From: JAQVEM01 sp964616545
GTDB taxonomy: Bacteria; Actinomycetota; Humimicrobiia; Humimicrobiales; Humimicrobiaceae
Length of the DNA stretch: 64,000 bases
NCBI GenBank assembly: GCA_964616545.1
Contig: CAZTUA010000032.1
Location: forward strand, 1-64,000
Direction of reading: 5' to 3'
The number at the start of each line of letters is the position of its first letter. Positions within the stretch are counted from its first letter, which is position 1. The position numbers and the translations under genes are program-made. Positions 25,845 to 34,968 of this stretch are shown here, one piece after another. The notes below the pieces were generated by a model. It was not told the origin of the DNA, did not search any database, and saw only the letters and a program-made list of their open reading frames with translations.

Positions 25845-27839
25845 CTACTCGATTATTGTTACATATTTATGTTCATCTTTTAAATCTTTAAATGGCCTTC
25901 CCCCGCCTACGTAAAATTTAGGGAAGAACTCAACATAGTGCAGCCTGAGTGTATGAACAAAACCGCTCAGGAGACTTATTGCTATATTAAATAAATGCCC
26001 GAATACAAGCATTATAATTAAAAGTAAAATTCCGGCAACCGGAACTGAAAGGAGCTGAAATGCTATTGTGTTGATGGCAACCCCGATGCCTGCCGTTACA
26101 AGCCCGAGAGCCATCAGCCTTATATATGAAAGAAAATCACCAAGATACGATGTAAGCCCGTTAACTATGGTGAGGTTAAGAAATCCCATAAATAGCCTGA
26201 ATCCCCAGTTCTTTTCATGCCTGGCCCCGAATAATATAATCATTAGCGCCCCTGCTATCACAGGCCAGATAAGAACTTTTATTATTCCTGAAGGGAAGAG
26301 GGGATTGGTTATAAGATTCATATCCACTGCCATCTGAGAGGATAATAAAATTACTACAAGCGGAATAACGATAATTATCCAGGGCAGGCCATCAAGAAAT
26401 GCGCCCTCCCAGTTTCTGTTTTTTATATTTTCGAAAAACTTAATAAAAAGCCCAAAAATAACATGAACAACTCCAAGGACAAGCGCAAGCCTGAAAAAGT
26501 TCATTGCACCTTCATTGGATTTAACCGGGTCCCCCAGGATTGCGAATCTTTCAAATAAACTCCCGATGCCCAGATAAGCCGGCAGGTCCCCGAACCATCC
26601 GTTAAAGACTGCTCCTGCAAGCACGGCAAAAATTGCTCCGGCAAAAATAATCATAAGGAATTTTCTTAGATTTTTTATTTTAAATGCAAAAACCAGGGCA
26701 AGCAGCGAAATCACTATTCCGTATCCTGCATCTGTAAGACAGAGCCCGAAAAACATTGCAAAGAACAGTGAGATAAAAGGTGTCGGGTCTATCTCAAAAT
26801 ACCGGGGAACTCCATATAGATTGACTATTACTTCAAAAGGGGCGAATAACGGCTTATTGTCAAGAATTATGGGAATATTTTCACCTTCTCCCGGTTGAAC
26901 TTCTATAACTTTTGTGGAATTAAAATCTCCTATTTTAGAAATTATTTTTTTCTTATCCGAATTTTTTACCCACGCAGTATGAAATGAGACAGCATCCGTG
27001 GAAAATCCTGTTTTTATAGCCTCTTCAATTTCAAGATTGTTTTCAAGATAGTCAAAATAAACCATCAGCGGCCTCTCGTATGAACCGGATATCTTTTCCA
27101 GCTCGGACTGGAGGCGTTCCTTTCTTTCCCTGTAAAAATCAATGTTTTTTTTGATTTTATTTAAGTTCTCGTCAATTGTCCCGCTGCAATCAGCTATTGC
27201 TGATTCCTCAAATGAAATGCCGCTCAAATATTCTTCTGCTTCTTTTTTAAACTGTCTATGATAGGCAAGAATCACATAAACAATGTCTCCGTCTTCAGCT
27301 AATTTTTCACAGGAGATTTTATGCTCATCCAGCTCCTTTATTACTTCTGTGCACTCCCGGCCTTCATGTTTTATTATCCCCAGCTTAATTGTATAATCCG
27401 CAGTTTCGCCTATGTCTTCAAGGTTGCCCCTGTAACAGGACCATACTTCCAGCTGGTGAATCTTTGGTCTGGCATCAGAAATTTTTTCATCAAGAATTTC
27501 TATTTCATTTTCAATATCCAGTATAGTATCAACTATCTCTTCAAAATTTTCACTTTTCAAAATCCTGTCATATTCATTTCTCCTGATTGCCAGCTTACCG
27601 GCACGGGATATTGCTTTTTTTAGCTTTTTTTCTTTAACCGAGGCAATGATTTCGAGAGCTTTTTCAACCCTCACGTTATGTTCCCTGTCAATACCGGAAT
27701 CGGGTATTTCAAGGTCAATTTCCTCCGTGTATGGCCTTATCTCGATAGGGATTGAGGTTTTCTGTAATTTCTTTAAAACCGATTCTGTATCAGATTTATG
27801 TGAAATAATAAAAAGTTTACTTAATTTAGCAACTGCCAT
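25845..27839 (-). CDS. atpI: V/A-type ATP synthase subunit I (a subunit)
   Basis: The membrane stator subunit of 664 residues. The cytoplasmic N-terminal half (about 1-340) is a coiled-coil arm; the C-terminal half holds seven to eight transmembrane helices. PTPFISLFFAMFFGLCLTDA marks the start of the membrane part, and SYLGDFLSYIRLMALGL contains the essential arginine facing the ring glutamate. Its ATG shares one base with the TAA of the preceding gene (TAATG), a sign of translational coupling. Confidence 0.93.
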   Translation of the reverse strand: MAVAKLSKLFIISHKSDTESVLKKLQKTSIPIEIRPYTEEIDLEIPDSGIDREHNVRVEKALEIIASVKEKKLKKAISRAGKLAIRRNEYDRILKSENFEEIVDTILDIENEIEILDEKISDARPKIHQLEVWSCYRGNLEDIGETADYTIKLGIIKHEGRECTEVIKELDEHKISCEKLAEDGDIVYVILAYHRQFKKEAEEYLSGISFEESAIADCSGTIDENLNKIKKNIDFYRERKERLQSELEKISGSYERPLMVYFDYLENNLEIEEAIKTGFSTDAVSFHTAWVKNSDKKKIISKIGDFNSTKVIEVQPGEGENIPIILDNKPLFAPFEVIVNLYGVPRYFEIDPTPFISLFFAMFFGLCLTDAGYGIVISLLALVFAFKIKNLRKFLMIIFAGAIFAVLAGAVFNGWFGDLPAYLGIGSLFERFAILGDPVKSNEGAMNFFRLALVLGVVHVIFGLFIKFFENIKNRNWEGAFLDGLPWIIIVIPLVVILLSSQMAVDMNLITNPLFPSGIIKVLIWPVIAGALMIILFGARHEKNWGFRLFMGFLNLTIVNGLTSYLGDFLSYIRLMALGLVTAGIGVAINTIAFQLLSVPVAGILLLIIMLVFGHLFNIAISLLSGFVHTLRLHYVEFFPKFYVGGGRPFKDLKDEHKYVTIIE

Positions 27840-28150
27840 TAACCTATTATCCTCTGGGTAATTTTCTCAATAGCCTTCCCGCGCTTAGATTTAAAAATAC
27901 TGTCTATTTCTTCCTTTTTCTTACCATAATCTTTTTCCATCTGCTTTGCTTTATCAGATGCCTCTTTTTTTGCTTTTTTTTCTGCCTCTGCAATCATGGC
28001 CTTTACCTCATCCTCAGCATCTTTTACAATTTTTTCTGCCTCTTTATAAGCCTGCCCGGTAATTTCCTTGGATTCCTTTTTTGATGAAGCCAGTATTTCC
28101 TTTGCCTTTTCTTCAGTTTCTTTTATTTGATTAATAATATTTTCAATCAT
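27839..28150 (-). CDS. V/A-type ATP synthase subunit G/H-like (peripheral stalk)
   Basis: A 103-residue, almost entirely charged helical protein dominated by K, E, A and D, with repeated A-E-K-I/A-K patterns characteristic of a coiled coil. It is the first gene of the operon, like ntpF of E. hirae, and should form the heterodimeric peripheral stalk with subunit E. The assignment is from position, length and composition, since coiled-coil sequences carry few diagnostic motifs. Confidence 0.82.
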   Translation of the reverse strand: MIENIINQIKETEEKAKEILASSKKESKEITGQAYKEAEKIVKDAEDEVKAMIAEAEKKAKKEASDKAKQMEKDYGKKKEEIDSIFKSKRGKAIEKITQRIIG

Positions 28151-28178
28151 TTTCTTAAATATAAATTAAAGGTCATAA

Positions 28179-28207
28179 ATTATAATAAAAAAATTTCTAT
28201 TGTACAA
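28179..28207 (-). promoter_or_regulatory. Promoter of the V-ATPase operon
   Basis: On the minus strand TTGTAC (28202-28207), a 17-base spacer and a perfect TATAAT (28179-28184) lie between the sppA stop and the first ATPase gene. The start site would be near 28172, about 22 bases from the ATG. This makes the nine ATPase genes an independent transcription unit. Confidence 0.62.
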
Positions 28208-28224
28208 AAACGGCTCGCCCGGTA

Positions 28225-29139
28225 TCAGTTTCTCATGAATATGCCGCTGGAACCCTCCCTGATAATCTTTGAATTAATAAAAAATCCCAGGAGGAGGTCC
28301 ATAATAGAATAGCTTATCTCTCTTTTTATTATATCGGGCTCTCCAGTTATTCCTCCAATCTCCGCAGCAACACCTATTGCATCTTTATAGTTTCCTATTC
28401 CGTCAATGAGCCCCAGCTCAAGAGCTTCTGTTCCCAGAAAGACCCATCCTGTGGCCAGTTCCTCGACTTCTTTTATATCCATATCTCTGGCTTCTGCAAC
28501 ATCTGAGATAAACTGCCAGTAAACTTCTTCAAGCTGGGCTTCGAATAATTTTATTTCTTCGTCTGTAAGCGGCCTGTCAGTACTGCCTACATCTTTGTAC
28601 TCGCCCTGTTTTATTGTTGTGTATTTTATTCCCAGTTTTTCATACAGCTCTTCGTAATTTGTAATCTGCATTATTACGCCGATGCTTCCCACTGATGAAG
28701 AGCGGTTGGCGATTATCCTGTCAGCCGCACTTGACACATAATATGCCCCGGAAGCACACATATCACTTACAGATACCACAACAGGTTTTTCCGCCCTTTT
28801 AATTTCCTCAAATATTTCCTGGGAAGCTGCAGCGCTTCCGCCCGGGCTGTTAACCCTGATTAGAATTGCCTTTACGCTGGGATTCTTTTCTGCCTCATCC
28901 AGCTGCTCTATTATTTCTTCGGGAGTTACCGTTCCCCCGCTTAAAATACCGGAATATTTATCGGCTGAAATTACTCCCTCAAGCCTTATTTCATAAATTG
29001 AATCACCAATACTGTAAGATGCTCCTCCAGGGCCCCTTCCCATAAGCCCCATAACAAAACAGCCGCCGGAAAACATAAACAGTACAAATATGCATAATAA
29101 AGTGATGCCGACTATCTTGCCCGTGCTCCACTTTGCCAA
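28225..29139 (-). CDS. sppA: Signal peptide peptidase SppA
   Basis: A membrane-anchored S49 serine protease that degrades leftover signal peptides. One N-terminal transmembrane helix (about 8-31) is followed by the protease domain. The Ser-Lys dyad is S130 (DMCASGAYYV) and K182 (GEYKDVGS); the spacing of 52 residues equals that in Bacillus subtilis SppA. RVNSPGGSAAAS forms the conserved oxyanion region. At 304 residues it is the short, single-domain form. It lies 94 bp downstream of the apgM-family gene. Confidence 0.92.
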   Translation of the reverse strand: MAKWSTGKIVGITLLCIFVLFMFSGGCFVMGLMGRGPGGASYSIGDSIYEIRLEGVISADKYSGILSGGTVTPEEIIEQLDEAEKNPSVKAILIRVNSPGGSAAASQEIFEEIKRAEKPVVVSVSDMCASGAYYVSSAADRIIANRSSSVGSIGVIMQITNYEELYEKLGIKYTTIKQGEYKDVGSTDRPLTDEEIKLFEAQLEEVYWQFISDVAEARDMDIKEVEELATGWVFLGTEALELGLIDGIGNYKDAIGVAAEIGGITGEPDIIKREISYSIMDLLLGFFINSKIIREGSSGIFMRN

Positions 29140-29233
29140 AATATTTCTCCTTAAATCTTACGATATTAAAAAACCCAGACCTACCTAGCAATAATATAAT
29201 AATTATAAAATAGCTTCAAATAATTTCTATAAA

Positions 29234-30466
29234 TTACGTGCTGCCAAAGAAGTAATCCAGAAGCTTATAGCCTTCCTTAAAAAACAGGCCTGTTTTTTTT
29301 GCAGAGATTTCACTGAATCTACGCTGCTCGCCGGGCATTCTCCGGTTATTATTAATATGCCCGCTGCTGTCATAAATCATAAAAGGGACCGGCTCGGAAG
29401 TATGTGTCTTTACGGATACAGGTGTATAGTGGTCAGGAAGCACCATTATCCTGTAATCAAATCCAGATTTATCCATGGCATCTTTAATGGGGCCTACAAC
29501 TTTTCTGTCAATTATTTCAATTGCTCTTACCTTGTCCGGAGCGCTTCCCTGGTGGCTGCACTCATCCGTGGCCTCAAGATGTATGTACACAAAGTCCATG
29601 CCGCTTTCGAGCTCTTTTAGTGCAGCATCTGCTTTCCCTTTAAAATCTGTATTTATTGTACCCGTTGCACCCCTTACATTAAGGGGTTTAAGTCCTGCAA
29701 GAATGCCAATGCCTTTTATCAGGTCAACGGCTGATATTATTGAACCTTTAAGCTTATATTTCTCATAAAAACTGTCCAGTCCGGGTTTTTTCCCCTCTCC
29801 CCATACCCATATTGAATTTGCCGGCCTCAATCCCTTTCTGATTCTTTCTTTATTCACCGGATGTTTGCTTAAAATACCGGTACTTTTTTCCATCATATCC
29901 AGAAGCACTCCGCTTCCAGGACCAGAAGGGAGATATCCGGATATTTTCCTGCCCGATATGTCATGCGGCGGTGTTAGAATATTCTTATCAGGACCGCCAC
30001 TCCACACAATCAGATGCCTGTAGCTTACACCCGGATAAAACTTTATTTTTTCTGTATGAAGCTTGCTGCCGGCACATTCAATCAGTACTTTTGACTCCTC
30101 TGTAGTAATTTCACCCGCACTGTAATCTATCATGACTCTGTCCGGATAATTATTCTCTTCGGATAATGTAACAAGATTGCACCTGAATGACACATCATCT
30201 CCGGCAAGGCTGACGCCCAGACTCACTGCCTCAAGGGGCGAGCGCCCTGTATAATACCTGGCAGGGTCATAGCCCAGAACAGATAAATTGGCAGTATCAC
30301 TCCCCGGAGCCATCCCGTCAGGGACAGTCTTTGCAATACCCATTTCACTTTTAGCGGCAAGGCTGTCCAGGGAAGGCGTCCGTGCAGATTCAAGAGGAGT
30401 TTTATTGCCGAGCTCCTCCAGCCTGTAGTCTGCTACTCCGTCTATAAGTATTATTATGTATTTCAT
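29234..30466 (-). CDS. ApgM-family alkaline-phosphatase-fold protein, probable homoserine kinase (ThrB2-like)
   Basis: Belongs to the archaeal-type cofactor-independent phosphoglycerate mutase family. Metal site residues include D9 (LIDGVADY) and PDHYTPVSVKTHTSEPVPF near the C-terminus; the phosphoserine segment is APGSDTANLSVLGYDP. A bacterial subgroup of this family has been proposed to act as homoserine kinase in genomes without classical thrB. Here the gene follows lysA-hom-thrC exactly where actinobacteria place thrB, and no GHMP-type ThrB is present in the window. A true phosphoglycerate mutase for glycolysis remains possible. Confidence 0.8.
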   Translation of the reverse strand: MKYIIILIDGVADYRLEELGNKTPLESARTPSLDSLAAKSEMGIAKTVPDGMAPGSDTANLSVLGYDPARYYTGRSPLEAVSLGVSLAGDDVSFRCNLVTLSEENNYPDRVMIDYSAGEITTEESKVLIECAGSKLHTEKIKFYPGVSYRHLIVWSGGPDKNILTPPHDISGRKISGYLPSGPGSGVLLDMMEKSTGILSKHPVNKERIRKGLRPANSIWVWGEGKKPGLDSFYEKYKLKGSIISAVDLIKGIGILAGLKPLNVRGATGTINTDFKGKADAALKELESGMDFVYIHLEATDECSHQGSAPDKVRAIEIIDRKVVGPIKDAMDKSGFDYRIMVLPDHYTPVSVKTHTSEPVPFMIYDSSGHINNNRRMPGEQRRFSEISAKKTGLFFKEGYKLLDYFFGST

Positions 30467-30578
30467 ATAACCTTTATTTCCAGATTTAAATAATAATCTA
30501 AATAATAATTATTGCGCTCTATCCAGAAGAGCCGTTTTTTTCATCATCTTTATATCCACCTCTATATTTTTATCTGCA

Positions 30579-32060
30579 CTACAGGCCAAGTATACTGGAT
30601 ATGGTATCTTTCATCCCGCCGGTTTCACAGACCGCAGTGTGAATAATTTTCTTTTCTTTAAGATTTTTTATCGTTTCCGGAGTTTTTAAACCCGAAATTT
30701 TAGACAGGACATCAATAAGTGAAAATTCATCCATCCCGGCATATTTTTTGTCCAGGGCTCCGGTCACACTTCCCGGGAATTTAAACGGGCTCGCAGTTGA
30801 GACTATTATTGCCTTCGCTGCATCCCCGGTTTCTTTTAAGTATTTCTGGTATACATTGAATCCCACAGCAGTATGTGTGTCCATAAGATAGCCATGTTTT
30901 TTAAATACATATTTAATGGTCTCCGCCGTCTCTATATCCGTGGCAAACCCTCCGTAAAAATCTGACATTCTGTCCTTCATTCTGCTGTTTATTTTGAACT
31001 GTCCTTTTTTATTGAGATCATTCATAAGATTATCTATTATTTCCGGGTTATTATCCGAGATATCATAAAGCAGGCGCTCGAGATTGCTTGAAACCAGAAT
31101 ATCCATAGCCGGCGAACTTGTTACAATCAGCTCTCTTTCCCTGTTGTATATACCGGTTCTTATAAAATCATACAGCACATTATTCTCATTGGAGGCGCAT
31201 ATAAGTCTTTTTACCGGAAGACCCATTTTTTTTGAATAATACGCCGCCAGGATATTTCCAAAATTCCCTGTGGGAACCGTTATATTTATTGCTTCTCCCG
31301 GGCTTACTTTGCCTGATTTTATAAGTGTAAGATAAGCATAGATATAATAAGTTATCTGCGGTACCAGTCTTCCAATGTTTATTGAATTTGCCGAAGAGAA
31401 TATATATCCTGACCTGTCTGCAGACTCATTGTAATCACTGTCAGAAAAAATCTCTTTTACGCCCCTCTGGGTATCATCAAAATTTCCCTTAACTGCAACT
31501 ACATAAGTATTCTCGCCTTCCTGTGTTATCATATCTCGTTTTTGCACTCTGCTCACACCGTTCTCGGGAAAAAATACGATTATTCTGGTTCCCTCTACGT
31601 TTTTAAATCCCTCAAGTGCAGCTTTCCCGGTGTCACCAGAAGTGGCGGTAAGTATAACTATATCCTTACTTATACCGTTTCTGGCTGCAGCTATCCTTAA
31701 AAGATGCGGCAGCACAGACAGGGCAATATCCTTAAAGGCAAGAGTTGGACCATGGAAGAGTTCAAGAAAAAAAACTCCGCATTTTTCTACAAGCGGAGCT
31801 ATCAGCGGGTTGTCATATTTCTTATCATAAGCATTCTCTATGCAGTATTTGAGTTCTTCTCCGGAAAAATCAGTTAAAAACTTACTCATTACATATAGCG
31901 CTGCATTGCTGTATTCAGCCCCGCTAATTTCTTTAAAATTCCGGTCAATCCGGGGTATTTTTTCCGGTACATAGAGACCTCCGCCGGGGGCAATACCTCT
32001 TACAATCGCCAGGGAAGATTTTATTTTACCGCCGGCACCCCTTGTATTTCTGTAATACAT
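30579..32060 (-). CDS. thrC: Threonine synthase
   Basis: PLP enzyme converting O-phosphohomoserine to threonine. The N-terminal YYRNTRGAGGKIKSSLA and GIAPGGGLYVPE are typical of the bacterial-type (E. coli-like) ThrC. The PLP lysine is in FHGPTLAFKDIALS, and TATSGDTGKAALEGF is the phosphate-binding loop. It has 493 residues. It lies 43 bp after hom and 112 bp before the ApgM-family gene on the same strand, so its substrate maker is expected to be co-expressed. Confidence 0.95.
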   Translation of the reverse strand: MYYRNTRGAGGKIKSSLAIVRGIAPGGGLYVPEKIPRIDRNFKEISGAEYSNAALYVMSKFLTDFSGEELKYCIENAYDKKYDNPLIAPLVEKCGVFFLELFHGPTLAFKDIALSVLPHLLRIAAARNGISKDIVILTATSGDTGKAALEGFKNVEGTRIIVFFPENGVSRVQKRDMITQEGENTYVVAVKGNFDDTQRGVKEIFSDSDYNESADRSGYIFSSANSINIGRLVPQITYYIYAYLTLIKSGKVSPGEAINITVPTGNFGNILAAYYSKKMGLPVKRLICASNENNVLYDFIRTGIYNRERELIVTSSPAMDILVSSNLERLLYDISDNNPEIIDNLMNDLNKKGQFKINSRMKDRMSDFYGGFATDIETAETIKYVFKKHGYLMDTHTAVGFNVYQKYLKETGDAAKAIIVSTASPFKFPGSVTGALDKKYAGMDEFSLIDVLSKISGLKTPETIKNLKEKKIIHTAVCETGGMKDTISSILGL

Positions 32061-32103
32061 TCAGTGCTGTTCCCCTCCATTTATAAATTAAAGTCCAGGG
32101 TTT

Positions 32104-33492
32104 TTATTTCAGGTCTTCAACTCTGATTATACTCAACACCCTGTTCACGATATCAAGTTTTGATATCTCCCTTATAGATTTATACAGGTTTTTATTAACC
32201 ACCTCATGGGTAATAAATATTAGTCTTGCGCTTCCTTCTTTACCGGCCTGCTTCTGTATCATTGAATTAATACTTACCTCGTTAGATCCGAATATCCTGG
32301 CTATTTTTGCCAGAACGCCCGGCCTGTCAGCAACATCCATCAGAATATAAAATTTGTTTATGGCTCCATCTATCGATTTCAACTTTTTATTTTCAAAACA
32401 GCTGCACCCGTATATTATTCCTTTCTTTCCGCGGTCAAAGTTCCTGGCAATCTTTATAATGTCCCCTACCACTGAGCTTGCTGTGGGCATATCTCCGGCG
32501 CCTCTTCCATAGCTCATTATTTCGCCGGCATAATTACCGTAAACATAGACAGCATTAAAAGTATCATCAATAGAGGCAAGTATATGGTTTACCGGAATCA
32601 GTGCCGGATGAACTCTTACATTTATCCGGCCATCTTCTTCTGTGCCGATAGCCAGGAGTTTTATCCTGTAACCCATATCCAGGGCATTTTTAATATCAGC
32701 CGGCGATATTCCGGTTATTCCTTCCCTGTATACATCATCTACCCTTACCCGTGAATTAAATGCTATGGATGCCAGTATTGCCAGCTTGCAGGCAGCATCA
32801 TAACCTTCAATATCCGATGATGGATTCACTTTTTCCGCATATCCCAGTTCCTGCGCTTTCCTCAGGGCATCTTCAAATGATAGATTTTCCTTTTCCATCC
32901 GTGTAAGTATATAATTTGTAGTCCCGTTAACAATTCCAACAACCTTGTTTATATTATTGGAGGCAAGCGAGGATTTAAGGGGTCCTATAATGGGTATCCC
33001 ACCCCCCACGCTTGCTTCAAAAAGTACATCCACATTGTTCCGGGCAGCTGCTTCCAGAAGCTCCCCGCCCCTGTTTGCTATCAGGTCTTTATTTGCGGTC
33101 ACAACGTATTTTCCTGATTTCAGCGCTCTGCTGATATAATCATAAGCCGGCTTTATACCGCCGATAAGTTCTACAACAATATCAATATTTTCATCATCTG
33201 TAACATCGCGTGCGTCTGCAGTTACTTTTATATCTTTGAATTCTCTTAAAAAGGAATTCTCTATTTTCTTTTTATCTTTTTCGGCAATTCTTACAATATT
33301 AATATTTTTCTTAATTTTTCTAAAAATATATTTTTTCTGGTTTTGCAGGAGTGAAAAAACACCCCCGGCAATATATCCGAAACCTATCATTCCAATATTA
33401 ATATTATCGTTGCTTTTCTTCTTATCCTTATTATCTACATTAAAACCGCCGGATTTTTTATTTGCATTTATTTTCTTGTTTTCATTTTTCAT
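32104..33492 (-). CDS. hom: Homoserine dehydrogenase with ACT domain
   Basis: Reduces aspartate semialdehyde to homoserine. The NAD(P) motif GFGYIAGGVFSLL begins near residue 37, VTANKDLIANRG and GIVNGTTNYILTRM form the catalytic region, and a C-terminal ACT domain starts at about residue 375 (MDVADRPGVLAKIARIFG), predicting feedback control by threonine. A lysine- and asparagine-rich extension of about 30 residues precedes the Rossmann fold. The start overlaps the lysA end by 11 bases. Confidence 0.93.
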   Translation of the reverse strand: MKNENKKINANKKSGGFNVDNKDKKKSNDNINIGMIGFGYIAGGVFSLLQNQKKYIFRKIKKNINIVRIAEKDKKKIENSFLREFKDIKVTADARDVTDDENIDIVVELIGGIKPAYDYISRALKSGKYVVTANKDLIANRGGELLEAAARNNVDVLFEASVGGGIPIIGPLKSSLASNNINKVVGIVNGTTNYILTRMEKENLSFEDALRKAQELGYAEKVNPSSDIEGYDAACKLAILASIAFNSRVRVDDVYREGITGISPADIKNALDMGYRIKLLAIGTEEDGRINVRVHPALIPVNHILASIDDTFNAVYVYGNYAGEIMSYGRGAGDMPTASSVVGDIIKIARNFDRGKKGIIYGCSCFENKKLKSIDGAINKFYILMDVADRPGVLAKIARIFGSNEVSINSMIQKQAGKEGSARLIFITHEVVNKNLYKSIREISKLDIVNRVLSIIRVEDLK

Positions 33493-34810
33493 ATAAATTT
33501 ACATCTCCCATCACAAGTTCTTTATAAGTCTGTCTTTTTACCCAGACCCAGCTATTGCCGTCTTCTACGGCAACCACTGCGTTTTTTGGCTGGCTGTTGT
33601 AATTATTTGACATGGAATAACAGTAGGCGCCTGTTGTTGCCACGACTATAAAATCGCCGCCCGTTACAGGTGGTAATTTTATGTCGCTTATTATCACGTC
33701 CCCGCTTTCACAATGTTTGCCTGCTATTGTATAATTCATTTTACCGGCACTCGCGCTATCTGCACAGTCTCCCATTCTGTTTGCAACATAAGCGCTGTAC
33801 TTTGCCTTATACAGCATCGGCCTTATGTTGTCGGACATGCCCCCATCTACCATAATATATTTTCTGGAACCGCCGGTCTCCTTAACCAGGCCTGCTTCAT
33901 ACATGGTCACGCCTGCATTCCCGATAATGGACCTTCCCGGTTCAACATATAACCTGTCTATTCTTATATTAAATTTATTACGATATTTTATAACTGCGTT
34001 ATAAACCGTCCTGGCAAAATCCTCTATAGATGCCGGCCTGTCACCGGGGATATATTTTATTCCCAGACCCCCGCCTATATCTATGCCGGGTATTGATATA
34101 TCCAGCCTGTCCCTGGCCTCCTTTATGAATTTTATCATAGCTTCTATCAATTTTTCATAACACGATATATTGAATATCTGTGATCCTATGTGGGCGTGGA
34201 TGCCGGTAAGTTCAAATCCAGTGTTTTGTCCTGCTCTTTTTACCGCCTCAAGGGCTTCCCCGTTATGGATTCCAAATCCAAATTTGGAATCCAGCTTTCC
34301 GGTCTGGATATACTCATGAGTGTCTGCCTTTATTCCGGGATTGACCCTTAACATAATTTTTTGTTTTTTATCATTACGGCTGTATAATTTCCCCAGTGTT
34401 TCAAGCTCCGCAAAGTTATCCACCATAAAATGCCCGACTCCGCTTTCCAGTCCGTACCGTATTTCATCAGCAGATTTATTATTGCCATGGAAATAGATTT
34501 TTTCTGCTGGAAACCCGCTGTTCAGCGCAATAAAAAGTTCTCCGCCTGTAGATACATCCAGGCCATGACCCTCTTTTTCCATAAGCTGGCACATCGCCGT
34601 GCATATAAATGCCTTGGAGGCATAAATAATATCAGCCTCGAGATCCGGAAATTTAAAATTCTTCCTGTACTCGCGGCACTGTTTTTTTATTGTGGCAATA
34701 TCAACAATATACAGTGGTGTTCCATACTTTTCCTTTAACTCCGCCACATCATTCCCGCCAATTACAAGGTGCCCCCTGCTGTTAGTCTCCGAAGTTACCG
34801 GGAGTATCAT
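33482..34810 (-). CDS. lysA: Diaminopimelate decarboxylase
   Basis: Fold-III PLP enzyme converting meso-diaminopimelate to lysine. The PLP lysine is in IIYASKAFICTAM, the phosphate loop is GIDIGGGLGI, and VEPGRSIIGNAG and GAYCYSMSNNYNSQP complete the active site. The 442-residue length is normal. AAGGAAAGGA precedes the ATG. A promoter candidate lies about 100 bp upstream, so lysA-hom-thrC may be transcribed independently of argS. Confidence 0.95.
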   Translation of the reverse strand: MILPVTSETNSRGHLVIGGNDVAELKEKYGTPLYIVDIATIKKQCREYRKNFKFPDLEADIIYASKAFICTAMCQLMEKEGHGLDVSTGGELFIALNSGFPAEKIYFHGNNKSADEIRYGLESGVGHFMVDNFAELETLGKLYSRNDKKQKIMLRVNPGIKADTHEYIQTGKLDSKFGFGIHNGEALEAVKRAGQNTGFELTGIHAHIGSQIFNISCYEKLIEAMIKFIKEARDRLDISIPGIDIGGGLGIKYIPGDRPASIEDFARTVYNAVIKYRNKFNIRIDRLYVEPGRSIIGNAGVTMYEAGLVKETGGSRKYIMVDGGMSDNIRPMLYKAKYSAYVANRMGDCADSASAGKMNYTIAGKHCESGDVIISDIKLPPVTGGDFIVVATTGAYCYSMSNNYNSQPKNAVVAVEDGNSWVWVKRQTYKELVMGDVNLYEK

Positions 34811-34912
34811 TAATCCTGTCCTTTCCTTCTGTTAGTTAAACATTTTCCCGCAGTGCGGCAAATCCGCAATATCAGCATGCGCGTCAGAAATACTGCCTGT
34901 GCTGTAAAACTA

Positions 34913-34941
34913 ATTAAATTATTTAATTAAATATTAATCAA
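34913..34941 (-). promoter_or_regulatory. Candidate promoter for lysA-hom-thrC
   Basis: On the minus strand TTGATT (34936-34941), a 17-base spacer and TTTAAT (34913-34918, five of six consensus bases). It lies in the 158-bp gap between argS and lysA. The spacer is pure A/T, which lowers confidence since such matches arise easily in AT-rich DNA. Confidence 0.5.
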
Positions 34942-34968
34942 GGTATAATTTTATTACCGTCCCCTGAA

